From: Hymenobacter actinosclerus
GTDB lineage: Bacteria; Bacteroidota; Bacteroidia; Cytophagales; Hymenobacteraceae
Direction of reading: 5' to 3'
Assembly: GCF_900111515.1 (NCBI RefSeq)
Contig: NZ_FOHS01000004.1
Coordinates: forward strand, 124,001-188,000
DNA: 64,000 bases
The notes under the pieces are model-generated. The model was not told the origin of the DNA. It did no database searches and saw only the letters and a program-made list of their open reading frames with translations. A program made the position numbers and the translations under genes. Within the stretch, counting starts at the first letter, position 1; each line of letters begins with the position of its first letter. Of the stretch, positions 40,762 through 48,794 are shown one piece after another.

Positions 40762-40865
40762 AAGAGCGTCATGCTGAGCTTGCCGAAGCATCTCTACCGC
40801 AGTGCTAATTTCGTCTGATTAGCACTGCGGTAGAGATGCTTCGGCAAGCTCAGCATGACGCTCTT
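40762..40865. repeat. Palindromic intergenic element, GTCAT family, copy 8 (perfect arms)
   Basis: Arms of 48 bases (40762-40809 and 40818-40865) are perfectly complementary around an 8-base loop. They start AAGAGCGTCATGCTGAGCTT and include GAAGCATCTCTACCGC. The perfect identity suggests recent formation or continuing correction. It lies between rimO and ftsY. Confidence 0.92.
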
Positions 40866-40877
40866 AGTAGTCGTTCT

Positions 40878-41855
40878 CTACTTCTTGAACAGCGAATTCA
40901 CGAACGTGGTCCTATCAAACAGCTGCAAATCGGTCATCTTCTCGCCCACGCCGATGTAGCGCACCGGCACCTGCAATTGGGCCGAAATGCCGATAACTAC
41001 GCCGCCCTTGGCTGTGCCGTCGAGCTTGGTGATGGCCAGCGCCGATACGTCGGTGGCTTTGGTGAACTCCTGGGCCTGCAGGTAGGCGTTCTGGCCGGTG
41101 CTGCCGTCGAGCACCAGCAGCACCTCGTGGGGCGCGTCGGGTATCACCTTCTGCATCACGCGCTTGATTTTGCTCAGCTCGTTCATCAGGTTCACCTTGT
41201 TGTGCAGGCGGCCGGCCGTGTCAATAATTACCACGTCGGCGCCCATTGCCACGCCTTTCTGCACCGCGTCGAAGGCCACGGCGGCCGGGTCGGTGTTCAT
41301 GCCGTGCGAAATAACCGGCACGCCCACCCGCTCGCCCCAGATGATGAGCTGGTCGACGGCGGCAGCCCGGAACGTATCGGCCGCGCCCAGCACCACCTTC
41401 TTACCGGCCGAGTGGAAACGGTGGGCCAGCTTGCCGATGGTGGTCGTTTTGCCCACCCCGTTCACGCCCACCACCATAATCACGAAGGGCTGGCCGGGGC
41501 TGTCGGGCCTATCCAGGATGGCGCGCGAGCCGGTGGCGCTGCTGTTGGCGTCGAGCAGGCCCACGATTTCCTCGCGCAGAATCCGGTCGAGGTCACCGGT
41601 GCTCACGTACTTGTCGCGGGCCACGCGCTTTTCGATGCGCTCAATCACCTTCACCGTCGTGTCGATACCCACGTCGGCGTGCACGAGCATGGTTTCCAGG
41701 TCGTCGAGCACCGCCTCGTCCACGGTGCTGCGGCCGGCCACGGCCTTGCTGAGCTGGTCGAAGAAGCTGGTTTTGGTTTTCTGCAACCCCTCATCGAGGG
41801 CCTGCTGCTGCTCCTTGTTTTCCTTGTCCTTCTTGAAAAAGTCGAAGAGGCCCAT
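40878..41855 (-). CDS. ftsY: Signal recognition particle receptor FtsY
   Basis: A 325-residue SRP-family GTPase that docks ribosome-SRP complexes at the inner membrane. The N-terminal helical part is short (MGLFDFFKKDKENKEQQQAL). GTPase motifs are complete: GVNGVGKTTT (P-loop, 130-138), DTFRAAA, DTAGR and TKLDGTAKGG. It lacks the long acidic domain of the E. coli protein, as expected in this phylum. It is downstream of the rpmG-DUF4295 genes but separated by a palindrome and a terminator, and it is followed by element copy 8 and rimO. Confidence 0.97.
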   Translation of the reverse strand: MGLFDFFKKDKENKEQQQALDEGLQKTKTSFFDQLSKAVAGRSTVDEAVLDDLETMLVHADVGIDTTVKVIERIEKRVARDKYVSTGDLDRILREEIVGLLDANSSATGSRAILDRPDSPGQPFVIMVVGVNGVGKTTTIGKLAHRFHSAGKKVVLGAADTFRAAAVDQLIIWGERVGVPVISHGMNTDPAAVAFDAVQKGVAMGADVVIIDTAGRLHNKVNLMNELSKIKRVMQKVIPDAPHEVLLVLDGSTGQNAYLQAQEFTKATDVSALAITKLDGTAKGGVVIGISAQLQVPVRYIGVGEKMTDLQLFDRTTFVNSLFKK

Positions 41856-41903
41856 AAGTGGGTGGGGTCTGGGTTGGTGGGGTCCGGGGGACTGAGTCAA
41901 CAA

Positions 41904-42010
41904 AGAACGTCATTCTGAGCAGAGCGAAGAATCTGGCGTGCCAAAGTAGCCCCTGCGTTAGAGGTTACTGTAGCCCGCGAGATTCTTCGCTCTGCTCAGA
42001 ATGACGTTCT
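41904..42010. repeat. Palindromic intergenic element, GTCAT family, copy 9
   Basis: Ends AGAACGTCATTCTGAGCAGA and TCTGCTCAGAATGACGTTCT are complementary; inner arms GCGAAGAATCTGGCGTG / CGCGAGATTCTTCGC diverge slightly. The centre CCAAAGTAGCCCCTGCGTTAGAGGTTACTG resembles the centres of copies 1 and 10. It lies between ftsY and the DUF4295 gene. Confidence 0.85.
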
Positions 42011-42033
42011 GGTTTCTCAAAAAATCTATATGC

Positions 42034-42060
42034 AAAAAAGTCCCACGCTGGCGGGACTTC
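42034..42060 (-). terminator. Terminator of the rpmG-DUF4295 operon
   Basis: Stem AAGTCCC / GGGACTT on the reverse strand followed by TTTTTT (bases 42039 to 42034). Confidence 0.8.
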
Positions 42061-42097
42061 TTCACTTCGTATCAGGCAGCCCCACAGGGGCCTGCGG

Positions 42098-42259
42098 CTA
42101 CTTAACGCCGCTGGTGATATACTCCTGTACTTTGTCAACGGGTACCATTTCCTCGCGGAACGTGTAGGCACCGGTTTTCTCCGACTTCACCGCGCGAATT
42201 ACCTTCGCCCAGTCTTTGCCGGTAGCGGTCTTCAGGGTTGCTACTACTTTCTTTGCCAT
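42098..42259 (-). CDS. DUF4295 family small protein
   Basis: A 53-residue basic protein (MAKKVVATLKTATGKDWAKV at its N terminus) matching the DUF4295 family, which in Bacteroidota almost always sits between rpmG and ftsY. Its size, charge and position suggest a ribosome-associated or ribosomal accessory protein, as yet uncharacterised. It is eight bases downstream of rpmG and ends before an intrinsic terminator. The gene is shorter than most gene-callers' default cut-off. Confidence 0.92.
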   Translation of the reverse strand: MAKKVVATLKTATGKDWAKVIRAVKSEKTGAYTFREEMVPVDKVQEYITSGVK

Positions 42260-42267
42260 GACGCGGG

Positions 42268-42450
42268 TTACTTAATTTCCTTGTGAACGGTCATCTTACG
42301 CAGCACATTGTTGAATTTCTTCAACTCGATGCGCTCGGGCGTGTTCTTACGGTTCTTGGTGGTGATGTAGCGCGAGGTGCCCGGCTGCCCCGAGTTCTTA
42401 TGCTCAGTGCATTCAAGGATTACCTGCACCCGGTTGCCTTTCTTAGCCAT
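42268..42450 (-). CDS. rpmG: 50S ribosomal protein bL33
   Basis: The 60-residue protein matches bL33 ([50 protein letters not shown]). The zinc-binding cysteine pairs are not present: only one Cys (Cys14) is seen, so it is the zinc-independent type. A good promoter lies 28 bases upstream. It forms an operon with the DUF4295 gene. Confidence 0.97.
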   Translation of the reverse strand: MAKKGNRVQVILECTEHKNSGQPGTSRYITTKNRKNTPERIELKKFNNVLRKMTVHKEIK

Positions 42451-42478
42451 CTCGACGGGGTTTTTGGATTAAGGACTG

Positions 42479-42509
42479 CAAAGGTACAAGGGAAATCGGC
42501 AATGCCAAA
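42479..42509 (-). promoter_or_regulatory. Promoter of rpmG-DUF4295
   Basis: On the reverse strand TTTG (42506-42509), 19 bases, then TACCTTTG (42479-42486). This is the best match in the window to the Bacteroidota -33/-7 consensus. Confidence 0.75.
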
Positions 42510-42763
42510 TAGTTTGTTGATAATTGGGCCTTTAGGACGCCCATGATAGCACAGGTATCCTATCCCGGGCTTCTGGTCTGATAAACAGAGGCGATGAGAA
42601 GAGATTTTAAAGGATTAATGACAAGCTCAAGCCCCTTGCGGCCGGGGCTGAAGCTCATGTTCTTCAGCGCCAGCGTAAGCGCTTTGCCGGCAGCCCCCTG
42701 CGGCTGGCGGAGGCGGGGGCGCAAAACTGCTGCTGCCCTGGAACCCAACTGCCTCGGCGGTTG
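42510..42763. other. Intergenic region between rpmG and rlmN
   Basis: About 325 bases separate the two divergent genes; apart from their promoters it holds a short inverted motif (AAGCCCCTTGCGGCCGGGGCTGAAGCT near 42628-42654, partly self-complementary) and GCAGCCCCCTGCGGCTGGCGG near 42690. No reading frame or RNA gene is evident. Confidence 0.45.
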
Positions 42764-42771
42764 TATCTTTG
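42764..42771 (+). promoter_or_regulatory. -7 box of rlmN, four bases before the start codon
   Basis: TATCTTTG, exact match to TAnnTTTG, separated from the first ATG by CGCT only. Methionine codons 1-3 are consecutive in the frame (42776, 42779, 42782), so any of them could start a leaderless mRNA. Confidence 0.6.
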
Positions 42772-42775
42772 CGCT

Positions 42776-43852
42776 ATGATGATGCTAGACCTGCCCGTAA
42801 TTTCCAAGCGTGATATCCGCAAACTCAGCCCCGACGAGTTGAAGGGCTTTATGGTGGAGCACGATGAGAAACCCTTCCGGGCCAAGCAGGTAAGCGAGTG
42901 GCTGTGGAAGAATACGGCCGGCTCGTTCGAGGAGATGAACAACATCAGCCTGGCCACCCGCGAGCTGCTGGCGCGCCACTTTGTTATAAACGGCGTGCAG
43001 GTGCAGAACCAGCAGGTCAGCAACGACGGTACCATCAAATCGGCCTTCCGGCTCTACGATGGCAACATTGTGGAGGGCGTACTCATTCCGCACGACACGC
43101 GCATGACGGCCTGCATCAGCTCGCAGGTGGGCTGCTCGCTCACGTGCAAGTTCTGCGCCACCGGCTACATGGACCGCAAGCGCAACCTCGATGCGGCCGA
43201 GATTTACGACCAGGTGGTGCGCATTCGCGAGCAGTGTGAGGCCCAGTACGGCACGCCGCTCACCAACATCGTGTACATGGGCATGGGCGAGCCGCTGCTC
43301 AACTACGCCAACGTTATCAAGAGCATCGAGCGCATCACGGCCCCCGACGGCCTGAACATGGCCCCGCGCCGCATCACCATCAGCACCGCCGGTATTGCCA
43401 AGATGATCAAGAAGCTGGCCGACGACGGCGTGAAGGCCAACCTGGCCCTGAGCCTGCACGCGCCCAACGACACCAAACGCAACGAAATCATGCCCATCAA
43501 CGAGGCCAACTCGCTGGCGGCCCTGGAGGAGGCGCTCAAGTATTACCACCAGGCCACCGGCCGCAAGGTAACCTACGAGTACATCGTGTTCGAGAGCTTC
43601 AACGACACGCTGCAGGACGCCGAGGAGCTGTTTCAGATTTCAAAGTGGCTGCCCTGCAAGGTGAACCTCATCGAGTACAACCCCATCGAAAACGCCGATT
43701 ACCGCAACACCGGCGAGGCCAAGCTGCTGGCCTTCCACAAGTACCTGGCCGACCGGGGTGTGCAAACTAACCTGCGTCGCAGCCGTGGTAAGGATATCGA
43801 CGCCGCCTGCGGGCAGCTGGCCGTGAAGCAGCCCCAGGAAACGGCCGGGTAG
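42776..43852 (+). CDS. rlmN: Dual-specificity 23S rRNA/tRNA adenine-2 methyltransferase RlmN
   Basis: A 358-residue radical SAM enzyme that methylates A2503 of 23S rRNA and A37 of some tRNAs. The cluster motif is C120-x3-C124-x2-C127 (CSLTCKFC), SAM-binding GMGEPLLN and the TAGI(A) segment follow, and the C-terminal cysteine in DAACGQL is the methyl-carrying residue. The N-terminal helical domain contacts tRNA. The three consecutive methionines at the start follow the -7 box so closely that translation probably begins without a leader. Terminator follows. Confidence 0.96.
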   Translation: MMMLDLPVISKRDIRKLSPDELKGFMVEHDEKPFRAKQVSEWLWKNTAGSFEEMNNISLATRELLARHFVINGVQVQNQQVSNDGTIKSAFRLYDGNIVEGVLIPHDTRMTACISSQVGCSLTCKFCATGYMDRKRNLDAAEIYDQVVRIREQCEAQYGTPLTNIVYMGMGEPLLNYANVIKSIERITAPDGLNMAPRRITISTAGIAKMIKKLADDGVKANLALSLHAPNDTKRNEIMPINEANSLAALEEALKYYHQATGRKVTYEYIVFESFNDTLQDAEELFQISKWLPCKVNLIEYNPIENADYRNTGEAKLLAFHKYLADRGVQTNLRRSRGKDIDAACGQLAVKQPQETAG

Positions 43853-43913
43853 CTGCCTGACGCTGGCAATTCCGCCCACGGGAGTGTGGGCCCTACAAGA
43901 GAAGATTTGCAAG

Positions 43914-43944
43914 GCAGGCCGCTAGTTTAGCGGCCTGCTTTTTT
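43914..43944 (+). terminator. Intrinsic terminator of rlmN
   Basis: Stem GCAGGCCGC / GCGGCCTGC with a 7-base loop, followed by TTTTTT. The right arm is also the last codons of the convergent secreted-protein gene. Confidence 0.88.
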
Positions 43945-44640
43945 GGGGTCACTTAGCAGTACCATAATCTCGGGACATTTTTCGCTCATTTTCAGGGCGA
44001 GCTTGATGCCAAGGGCCCGCAACTTCTCCTGGTCCTCGAAAATGTCTTCACCATACACCGCCTTCATCTCTTCCATATGGTCAAGCATATACGGGGTGAG
44101 GGCGCTTTGAAATAAGGCCTGATTTTGTGCCAGCGTGAATGTCTTTTGACCCTTCATTTTCACTCGTTGCTCCATATCGCCGCACATCTGGGTGGCCATT
44201 GGCGTTAACACCGCTTCTTCGGCCGGGTTGCTCACTGCTTGGTCTTTGGTGAGTTGCTGGGCCCCGAGGCGCATAATCATAGGTCGGCTCACCGGGCACT
44301 CCCGGAAAAGCCATAGCCCCACTTTGCGGCCCATTACCTCGCCGCTACTTTGGGCCTGATCGGGGTCAGCGGCGATTCTTTTCATGAGCTCGGGGTTGCC
44401 CGCCAGGCTCACGAGCATCAGGCGTATGAACAGCTGCTTGGTATCTTCCTGGCTGAGCGCGTCGAGCGGCCGCTTCCGGTTTTCGGCCACCAGCTGCCGG
44501 CAGATATCGGCCCCGATAGAGGCGACGATCTTGCTTTCAGCTAAACTGTCGGTGGGAGAAACGGCTTGCGCTGTTCCGCGGAAAGCGGGGAGACACAGCG
44601 CGACTAGTACGAGGCTGAGGCGGATAATAAAGGCTTCCAT
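43927..44640 (-). CDS. Secreted protein of unknown function
   Basis: A 237-residue protein with a signal peptide (MEAFIIRLSLVLVALCLPAF, cleavage near GTAQA). The mature part is mostly helical and charged, with three cysteines (CRQLV, ECPVS, MCGDM) and another near the end (EKCPEI), possibly forming disulfides. No family is recognised. Its stop codon lies in the loop of the rlmN terminator, so the two convergent genes share that hairpin. The ATG at 44640 is chosen for the signal peptide. Confidence 0.7.
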   Translation of the reverse strand: MEAFIIRLSLVLVALCLPAFRGTAQAVSPTDSLAESKIVASIGADICRQLVAENRKRPLDALSQEDTKQLFIRLMLVSLAGNPELMKRIAADPDQAQSSGEVMGRKVGLWLFRECPVSRPMIMRLGAQQLTKDQAVSNPAEEAVLTPMATQMCGDMEQRVKMKGQKTFTLAQNQALFQSALTPYMLDHMEEMKAVYGEDIFEDQEKLRALGIKLALKMSEKCPEIMVLLSDPKKAGR

Positions 44641-44715
44641 AAGCCCGAAAGTACGCGAAGTTAGATGGCCGGCAAACTCCGCCAGGCAATGCAACCGGCT
44701 CGGTGCTCACCCCCG

Positions 44716-45687
44716 CTACCCCCGCCATTTGCCCTCGGCGGGCGGACGGCCGGTGGCTTTTTCGGCGGCGCTTTCGCCCTGGGGCACCACGCGGGTTTCG
44801 ATGCGTACGGCGTGGGCCTTAGGCTGCACTTTCTGGCCGAAGGCGTCGGCGAATTCCTGGGTGAACTCGGCCCCGAAGAAGAGGATGAGCGAGGAGTAGT
44901 TGATCCAGAGCAGCAGCACAATGGCGGAGCCGGCCGCCCCGAAGGCCGAGCCGGGGCTGGCTTTGGCGATGTAAAAGGCAATCAGGAACTTACCCAGCAC
45001 GAAGAGCAGGGCCGTAATGAAGGCGCCCACGCCCACATCCTGCCAGCGGATAATGGCATCGGGCAGGAAACGGTAGATAAGGGCGAACAGCAGCGTGGTG
45101 ACTCCAATGGAAAGCAGCAGGTCGACCATCTTAATGGCAAACACGCCGATGGCCGGAAACCACTCCTGCAGTTGCGCCGTGAACACGCTGAGCACCGCAC
45201 TGATAACAAATGAAACCAGCAGCAGCAGCGCCACGCTCAGAATCAGGCCGAACGACAACAGCCGCTGCTTGAGAAACTGCCCGATACCCATGCCCTGCGT
45301 TTCCACGCGCAGATTCCAGATGTCGTTGATGCTGCTTTGCAGCGTGACGAAAAAGGTGGTAGCGGCGAAAATCAGGGTGCCCAGGCCGATAACGGTGGAA
45401 ATCGTGCCCTGCTGCTTGATGGTGAACTCGGCAATGCTGTTCTGCAGAAATTCGGCCGAGTCAGGACCAATCAGCCCCCTTAGCTGCCCGTAAATCTGGC
45501 CCGTTACGGCTTCGTTGCCATACACGGTGCTGGCCACCGTAATGACGATGAGCAGCAGCGGCGGCAGCGAGAAAATAGTGTAGTACGACAGGGCCGCTGC
45601 GTGGCGGAACGAGTTGTTGTCGATGAAGGCGCTGGCCGACGACTTAAATATGCCAACGACGTCGGAAAAACGGTAATGATGAGCCAT
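44716..45687 (-). CDS. YihY/BrkB family inner-membrane protein
   Basis: A 323-residue protein with six hydrophobic helices and the family signatures AAALSYYTIFSLPPLLLIVI and the C-terminal LWINYSSLILFFGAEF(T). This family includes proteins once called ribonuclease BN in error; the actual activity is not established. The C-terminal tail (about 290-323) is charged and extends beyond the membrane core. No neighbours suggest a role. Confidence 0.92.
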   Translation of the reverse strand: MAHHYRFSDVVGIFKSSASAFIDNNSFRHAAALSYYTIFSLPPLLLIVITVASTVYGNEAVTGQIYGQLRGLIGPDSAEFLQNSIAEFTIKQQGTISTVIGLGTLIFAATTFFVTLQSSINDIWNLRVETQGMGIGQFLKQRLLSFGLILSVALLLLVSFVISAVLSVFTAQLQEWFPAIGVFAIKMVDLLLSIGVTTLLFALIYRFLPDAIIRWQDVGVGAFITALLFVLGKFLIAFYIAKASPGSAFGAAGSAIVLLLWINYSSLILFFGAEFTQEFADAFGQKVQPKAHAVRIETRVVPQGESAAEKATGRPPAEGKWRG

Positions 45688-45858
45688 GCGAATAGAAGAA
45701 CGGGTAGTACCTGCAGCTTGCTACTACGGCAGCAATCGGGCGGGCGTTCAACCAGAGTAGCCGAAAGGTTGTTGCTTTGCTCCCACAAGCTGCCTGCCTG
45801 TTGGGGCGGCGGCGTGCCCCGGATACCTTTCTTCCTCAGTTGTTAATCCCTGAAAACC

Positions 45859-46686
45859 ATGCGTAAACCTGCTTTCTTGCTGCTGCTGGCCCTGGGCTCG
45901 GCCGCAGCCGCCTGCCAGCCCCAGTCGGCCACCACACCGGCCGCCAAATCCGGCTCGCCGCTGCCCGCCGTAGCGGCCAACGGCTCGTATCCGGCCGCCG
46001 AGGGCTTCGATGCGGCCGGCTCCGATGCCCGCGCCCTGGCCCTGGCCGACCAGGTGATGGCAAAGATGGGCGGCTACGCCGGCTGGCAGCAAACCCGCCT
46101 GCTGGGCTGGGACTTCCTCGATGGCTCGTACCAGCTCTGGGACAAGCAAACGGGCGACTTTCGCTGGCAGAAAGACAGCACCGTGGCCCTCTACAACCTG
46201 GGCACCAGGCAGGGCAAAGCCTACCGCGCGGGCCGCGACATTTCGGCCACGCCCGACGGCGAGAAGCTGCTCGGCCGCATGTACCCCATCTGGGTGAACA
46301 ACTCCTGGTGGCTGCTGATGCCCTTCAAGCTCAAGGACTCGGGCGTGACGCTCACTTACAAGGGCCCCGGCCAGTTCATGAGCGGCCAGCCAGCCGAGGT
46401 GCTCCACATGACGTTTAAAAACGTGGGCGTTACGCCCGACAACAAGTACGAGGTGCTCATCAACCCCCAAACCCTGCTGGTAGAGGAGTGGGCCTATTTC
46501 CCCAAAGCCACCGACGCGCAGCCCGCCTTCCGCCGCCACTGGACCGGCTACCAGCAGTACGGCCCTATCCGCCTGGCCGCCGACCGCTCCGACGGTAAGG
46601 ACGGCCGCGCCCTGGGCCACATTTCGGCCTCCACCACCGTGCCTGCCGGCCTCATGCAGAACCCCCGGCCGGTTGCTCCTCTCTAA
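45859..46686 (+). CDS. Lipoprotein, possible lipid-binding fold
   Basis: The 275-residue protein has a lipoprotein signal (MRKPAFLLLLALGSAAAAC, Cys19). From about residue 55 the sequence is beta-rich with many aromatic residues (GWQQTRLLGWDFLDGSYQLWDKQTGDFRWQKDS, LLINPQTLLVEEWAYFPK), a pattern resembling LolA/DUF-type barrels that bind lipids, but the family cannot be named. The gene lies divergently from the YihY gene and is followed by a long inverted repeat. Confidence 0.7.
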   Translation: MRKPAFLLLLALGSAAAACQPQSATTPAAKSGSPLPAVAANGSYPAAEGFDAAGSDARALALADQVMAKMGGYAGWQQTRLLGWDFLDGSYQLWDKQTGDFRWQKDSTVALYNLGTRQGKAYRAGRDISATPDGEKLLGRMYPIWVNNSWWLLMPFKLKDSGVTLTYKGPGQFMSGQPAEVLHMTFKNVGVTPDNKYEVLINPQTLLVEEWAYFPKATDAQPAFRRHWTGYQQYGPIRLAADRSDGKDGRALGHISASTTVPAGLMQNPRPVAPL

Positions 46687-46777
46687 GTCAAAAGATAAAA
46701 AGTCAAAAGTAAAAGCCGTTGAACAAGCCAAGTGCTAACGTTCAACGGCTTTTCCCTTTGACTTTTTATCTTTTGAC
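46687..46777. repeat. Inverted repeat with AAAAGATAAAAAG arms
   Basis: Arms of 38 bases, GTCAAAAGATAAAAAGTCAA... and ...TTGACTTTTTATCTTTTGAC, with GCCGTTGAAC / GTTCAACGGC nearest the centre. It fills the gap between the convergent lipoprotein and DUF3891 genes and ends one base before the DUF3891 stop codon. Likely acts as a bidirectional terminator. Confidence 0.85.
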
Positions 46778-47512
46778 TCACCCTTTCGCAAGTGTCCAGC
46801 GCAGCGTGGCAATGGGGGCCGTGTGCAGGGCCTCCGATAACTCGGCGTCGGAGTGAAACTGTAGCTGGCTAAGCTGGCTGACTTCGACGCTGACCTCGAA
46901 CTGCTTTTCGCGGAAGGGCCAGGGGCTGACGTGCAGCGGGCCGGTAGGAGTGGGCTGGCTGATTTCGTGGGTGTGGCCGTCGGGGCCCTGGTAGATTTCG
47001 AGGGCCCGGCCCATCTCCGGGATTTCGTGGCGGCACAGAATCAGGCTGAGCCGGTCGCACCAGTGCAGCAGGGCGTAGGCGCGGTCGGTGTCGGCTTTTT
47101 TTAGTTGCAGCTCGCGCCGCCACTGCTTTTGGTGGGCCCGCTGCTCGTCGAGGAAGGCGTCGATTTCCCGGGTCTGGCCCCGTAGCTCCTCATAGAGCGT
47201 GCTCAGGTGCAGGCTCGTGAGCAAACTGCGCCAGCGGCCCTGGAAGCGGGCCGCCCGCAGCACGCCGGTGGCCTGCTCCAGCGAAAAGGGCTGCATGGTG
47301 AAGTTGGCCGGGGCGCCGGCGGGCGTCAGGCCGTAGTGGCCGGTCCAGGCGGGCTGTTCGTCGTCGTGCTGGGCGGCGGCGGCCAGCAGGCCCACCCACT
47401 GGTCGGGCGGCAGCAGGGTGGCGGGCCACTGGTGCAGCAGCTGGGCCGCCAGCAGCGCGTGGGCCTGCTGGTAGATAATCTGCCAGCCCTCGGGCACGTA
47501 GTTGACAATCAT
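46778..47512 (-). CDS. DUF3891 family protein
   Basis: A 244-residue cytoplasmic protein beginning MIVNYVPEGWQIIYQQAHALLAAQL, the characteristic start of DUF3891. Conserved His/Asp residues (HALLAAQ, AAQHDDEQPAW, LLHWCDRLSLILCRHEIPE) are arranged as in metal-dependent HD-like folds, but no biochemical function is known. The ATG at 47512 is fixed by the family start. Confidence 0.88.
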   Translation of the reverse strand: MIVNYVPEGWQIIYQQAHALLAAQLLHQWPATLLPPDQWVGLLAAAAQHDDEQPAWTGHYGLTPAGAPANFTMQPFSLEQATGVLRAARFQGRWRSLLTSLHLSTLYEELRGQTREIDAFLDEQRAHQKQWRRELQLKKADTDRAYALLHWCDRLSLILCRHEIPEMGRALEIYQGPDGHTHEISQPTPTGPLHVSPWPFREKQFEVSVEVSQLSQLQFHSDAELSEALHTAPIATLRWTLAKG

Positions 47513-47597
47513 AGGTTCAGCAGGGTAGGGGGGGGGTAGCCGGTTGCGTCTGCCTGCTGAACGCAGCCCTGCGCGGCGGGTTGGCCAGGGCCCGACA

Positions 47598-47632
47598 AAA
47601 AAGCGCCCCGCCGGAGGGGCGGGGCGCTGGCG
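47598..47632 (-). terminator. Terminator of the tdh-like gene
   Basis: Stem GCGCCCCGCC / GGCGGGGCGC followed on the reverse strand by TTTTTT. It ends transcripts from the dehydrogenase gene that stops 24 bases upstream. Confidence 0.9.
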
Positions 47633-47656
47633 GTTTCGGGGCAAGGTTGAACTTGG

Positions 47657-48640
47657 CTACACGCCGGCCGGCTGCATCTGCTTCAAATGCAGCAGCATGT
47701 CGTCGGTCATTTTGTCAAGGTCGAAATCGGGCTGCCAGTTCCAGTCGCGGCGGGCGGGGGTGTCGTCGATGCTGGCGGGCCAGGAGTCGGCAATCTGCTG
47801 GCGCTGGTCGGGGCGGTAGCTGACCTGAAAATCGGGGTAGTGGCGGCGGATGCTGGCCACGATTTCGGCCGGGCTGAAGCTCATGGCCCCCAGGTTGTAG
47901 GAGCTGCGCACCGTCAGGCTCTCGGCGGGGGCGTGCATGAGGTCGAGCGTGGCTTTGAGCGCGTCGGGCATGTACATCATCGGCAGGTAGGTGTCTTCCT
48001 TGAGGAAGCACTCGAAGGCCTCGCCGGCCACGGCCTTGTGGTAGATGTCCACGGCGTAGTCGGTGGTGCCGCCGCCGGGCAGGCTCTTGTAGCCAATCAG
48101 GCCGGGGTAGCGCAGGCTGCGGATATCGAGGCCGTGCCTGCGGAAATACCACTCGCCCCACTGCTCGCCGGCCAGCTTGCTGATGCCGTACACCGTGTTG
48201 GGGTTCATGGTGGTGAGCTGGGGCGTGTTTTCGCGGGGCGTATCGGGCCCGAACACGGCAATGCTGCTGGGCCAGTACACCTGGCGCACGCCCAGCTCCA
48301 CCGAGGCGTCGAGCACGTTGAACAGGCCGTCCATGTTCAGGCGCCAGCCAAACTTAGGCTGCTGTTCGGCCGTAGCCGAAAGTAAGGCGGCCAGATGGTA
48401 CACCTGCGCGGGTTTGTAGCGGCGCATTACCTCGGTCAGGCGGGCCTGGTCGAGCACGTCGAGCAGCTCGAAGGGGCCGGCCTGGGTCAGCTCGGCATCC
48501 TGGGGCTGGCGCACATCGGCGGCCACTACGTTGGAGGCGCCGTAGAGGCGGCGTAGCTCGTGGGTGAGTTCGAGGCCCAGCTGGCCGCCGGCCCCGATAA
48601 CGAGAATGGTGTCGCCGCTGGAGGTGGCAGGTGTAGTCAT
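47657..48640 (-). CDS. tdh: NAD-dependent L-threonine dehydrogenase (short-chain epimerase-like)
   Basis: A 327-residue extended SDR. Features: VIGAGGQLGLELTHEL (NAD binding), HLAALLSATAEQ, SSIAVFGP, YGISK (catalytic Tyr-x-x-x-Lys) and RYPGLIGYKSLPGGGTTDYAVDIY, the last being typical of epimerase-type threonine dehydrogenases (as in Flavobacterium and Cytophaga). It oxidises threonine to 2-amino-3-ketobutyrate. The partner kbl is about 2.5 kb away on the opposite strand. A TATCTTTG box lies 48 bases upstream. A UDP-sugar epimerase role is less likely. Confidence 0.85.
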   Translation of the reverse strand: MTTPATSSGDTILVIGAGGQLGLELTHELRRLYGASNVVAADVRQPQDAELTQAGPFELLDVLDQARLTEVMRRYKPAQVYHLAALLSATAEQQPKFGWRLNMDGLFNVLDASVELGVRQVYWPSSIAVFGPDTPRENTPQLTTMNPNTVYGISKLAGEQWGEWYFRRHGLDIRSLRYPGLIGYKSLPGGGTTDYAVDIYHKAVAGEAFECFLKEDTYLPMMYMPDALKATLDLMHAPAESLTVRSSYNLGAMSFSPAEIVASIRRHYPDFQVSYRPDQRQQIADSWPASIDDTPARRDWNWQPDFDLDKMTDDMLLHLKQMQPAGV

Positions 48641-48688
48641 AAAAAAAGCGGGTGGGAAACGGAAAAAAATCCGGGGTGCGAAGTGCCG

Positions 48689-48696
48689 CAAAGATA
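48689..48696 (-). promoter_or_regulatory. -7 box of tdh
   Basis: Reverse-strand TATCTTTG, exact match to TAnnTTTG, 48 bases before the tdh start. Confidence 0.55.
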
Positions 48697-48794
48697 AGGG
48701 GTTTGCCGCCCGTCTGCCCCGGTTACGGCTCCGGCCCGGTGCCCGTTCGGCCCGCAGTTGGAACTATCAGTTGAAAAATGGAATTTTACTCACC

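Noticed and set aside
42764..42775. TTG at 42761 as start of rlmN
   Set aside because: It lies in the -7 box, and the family N terminus fits the methionines at 42776-42782.
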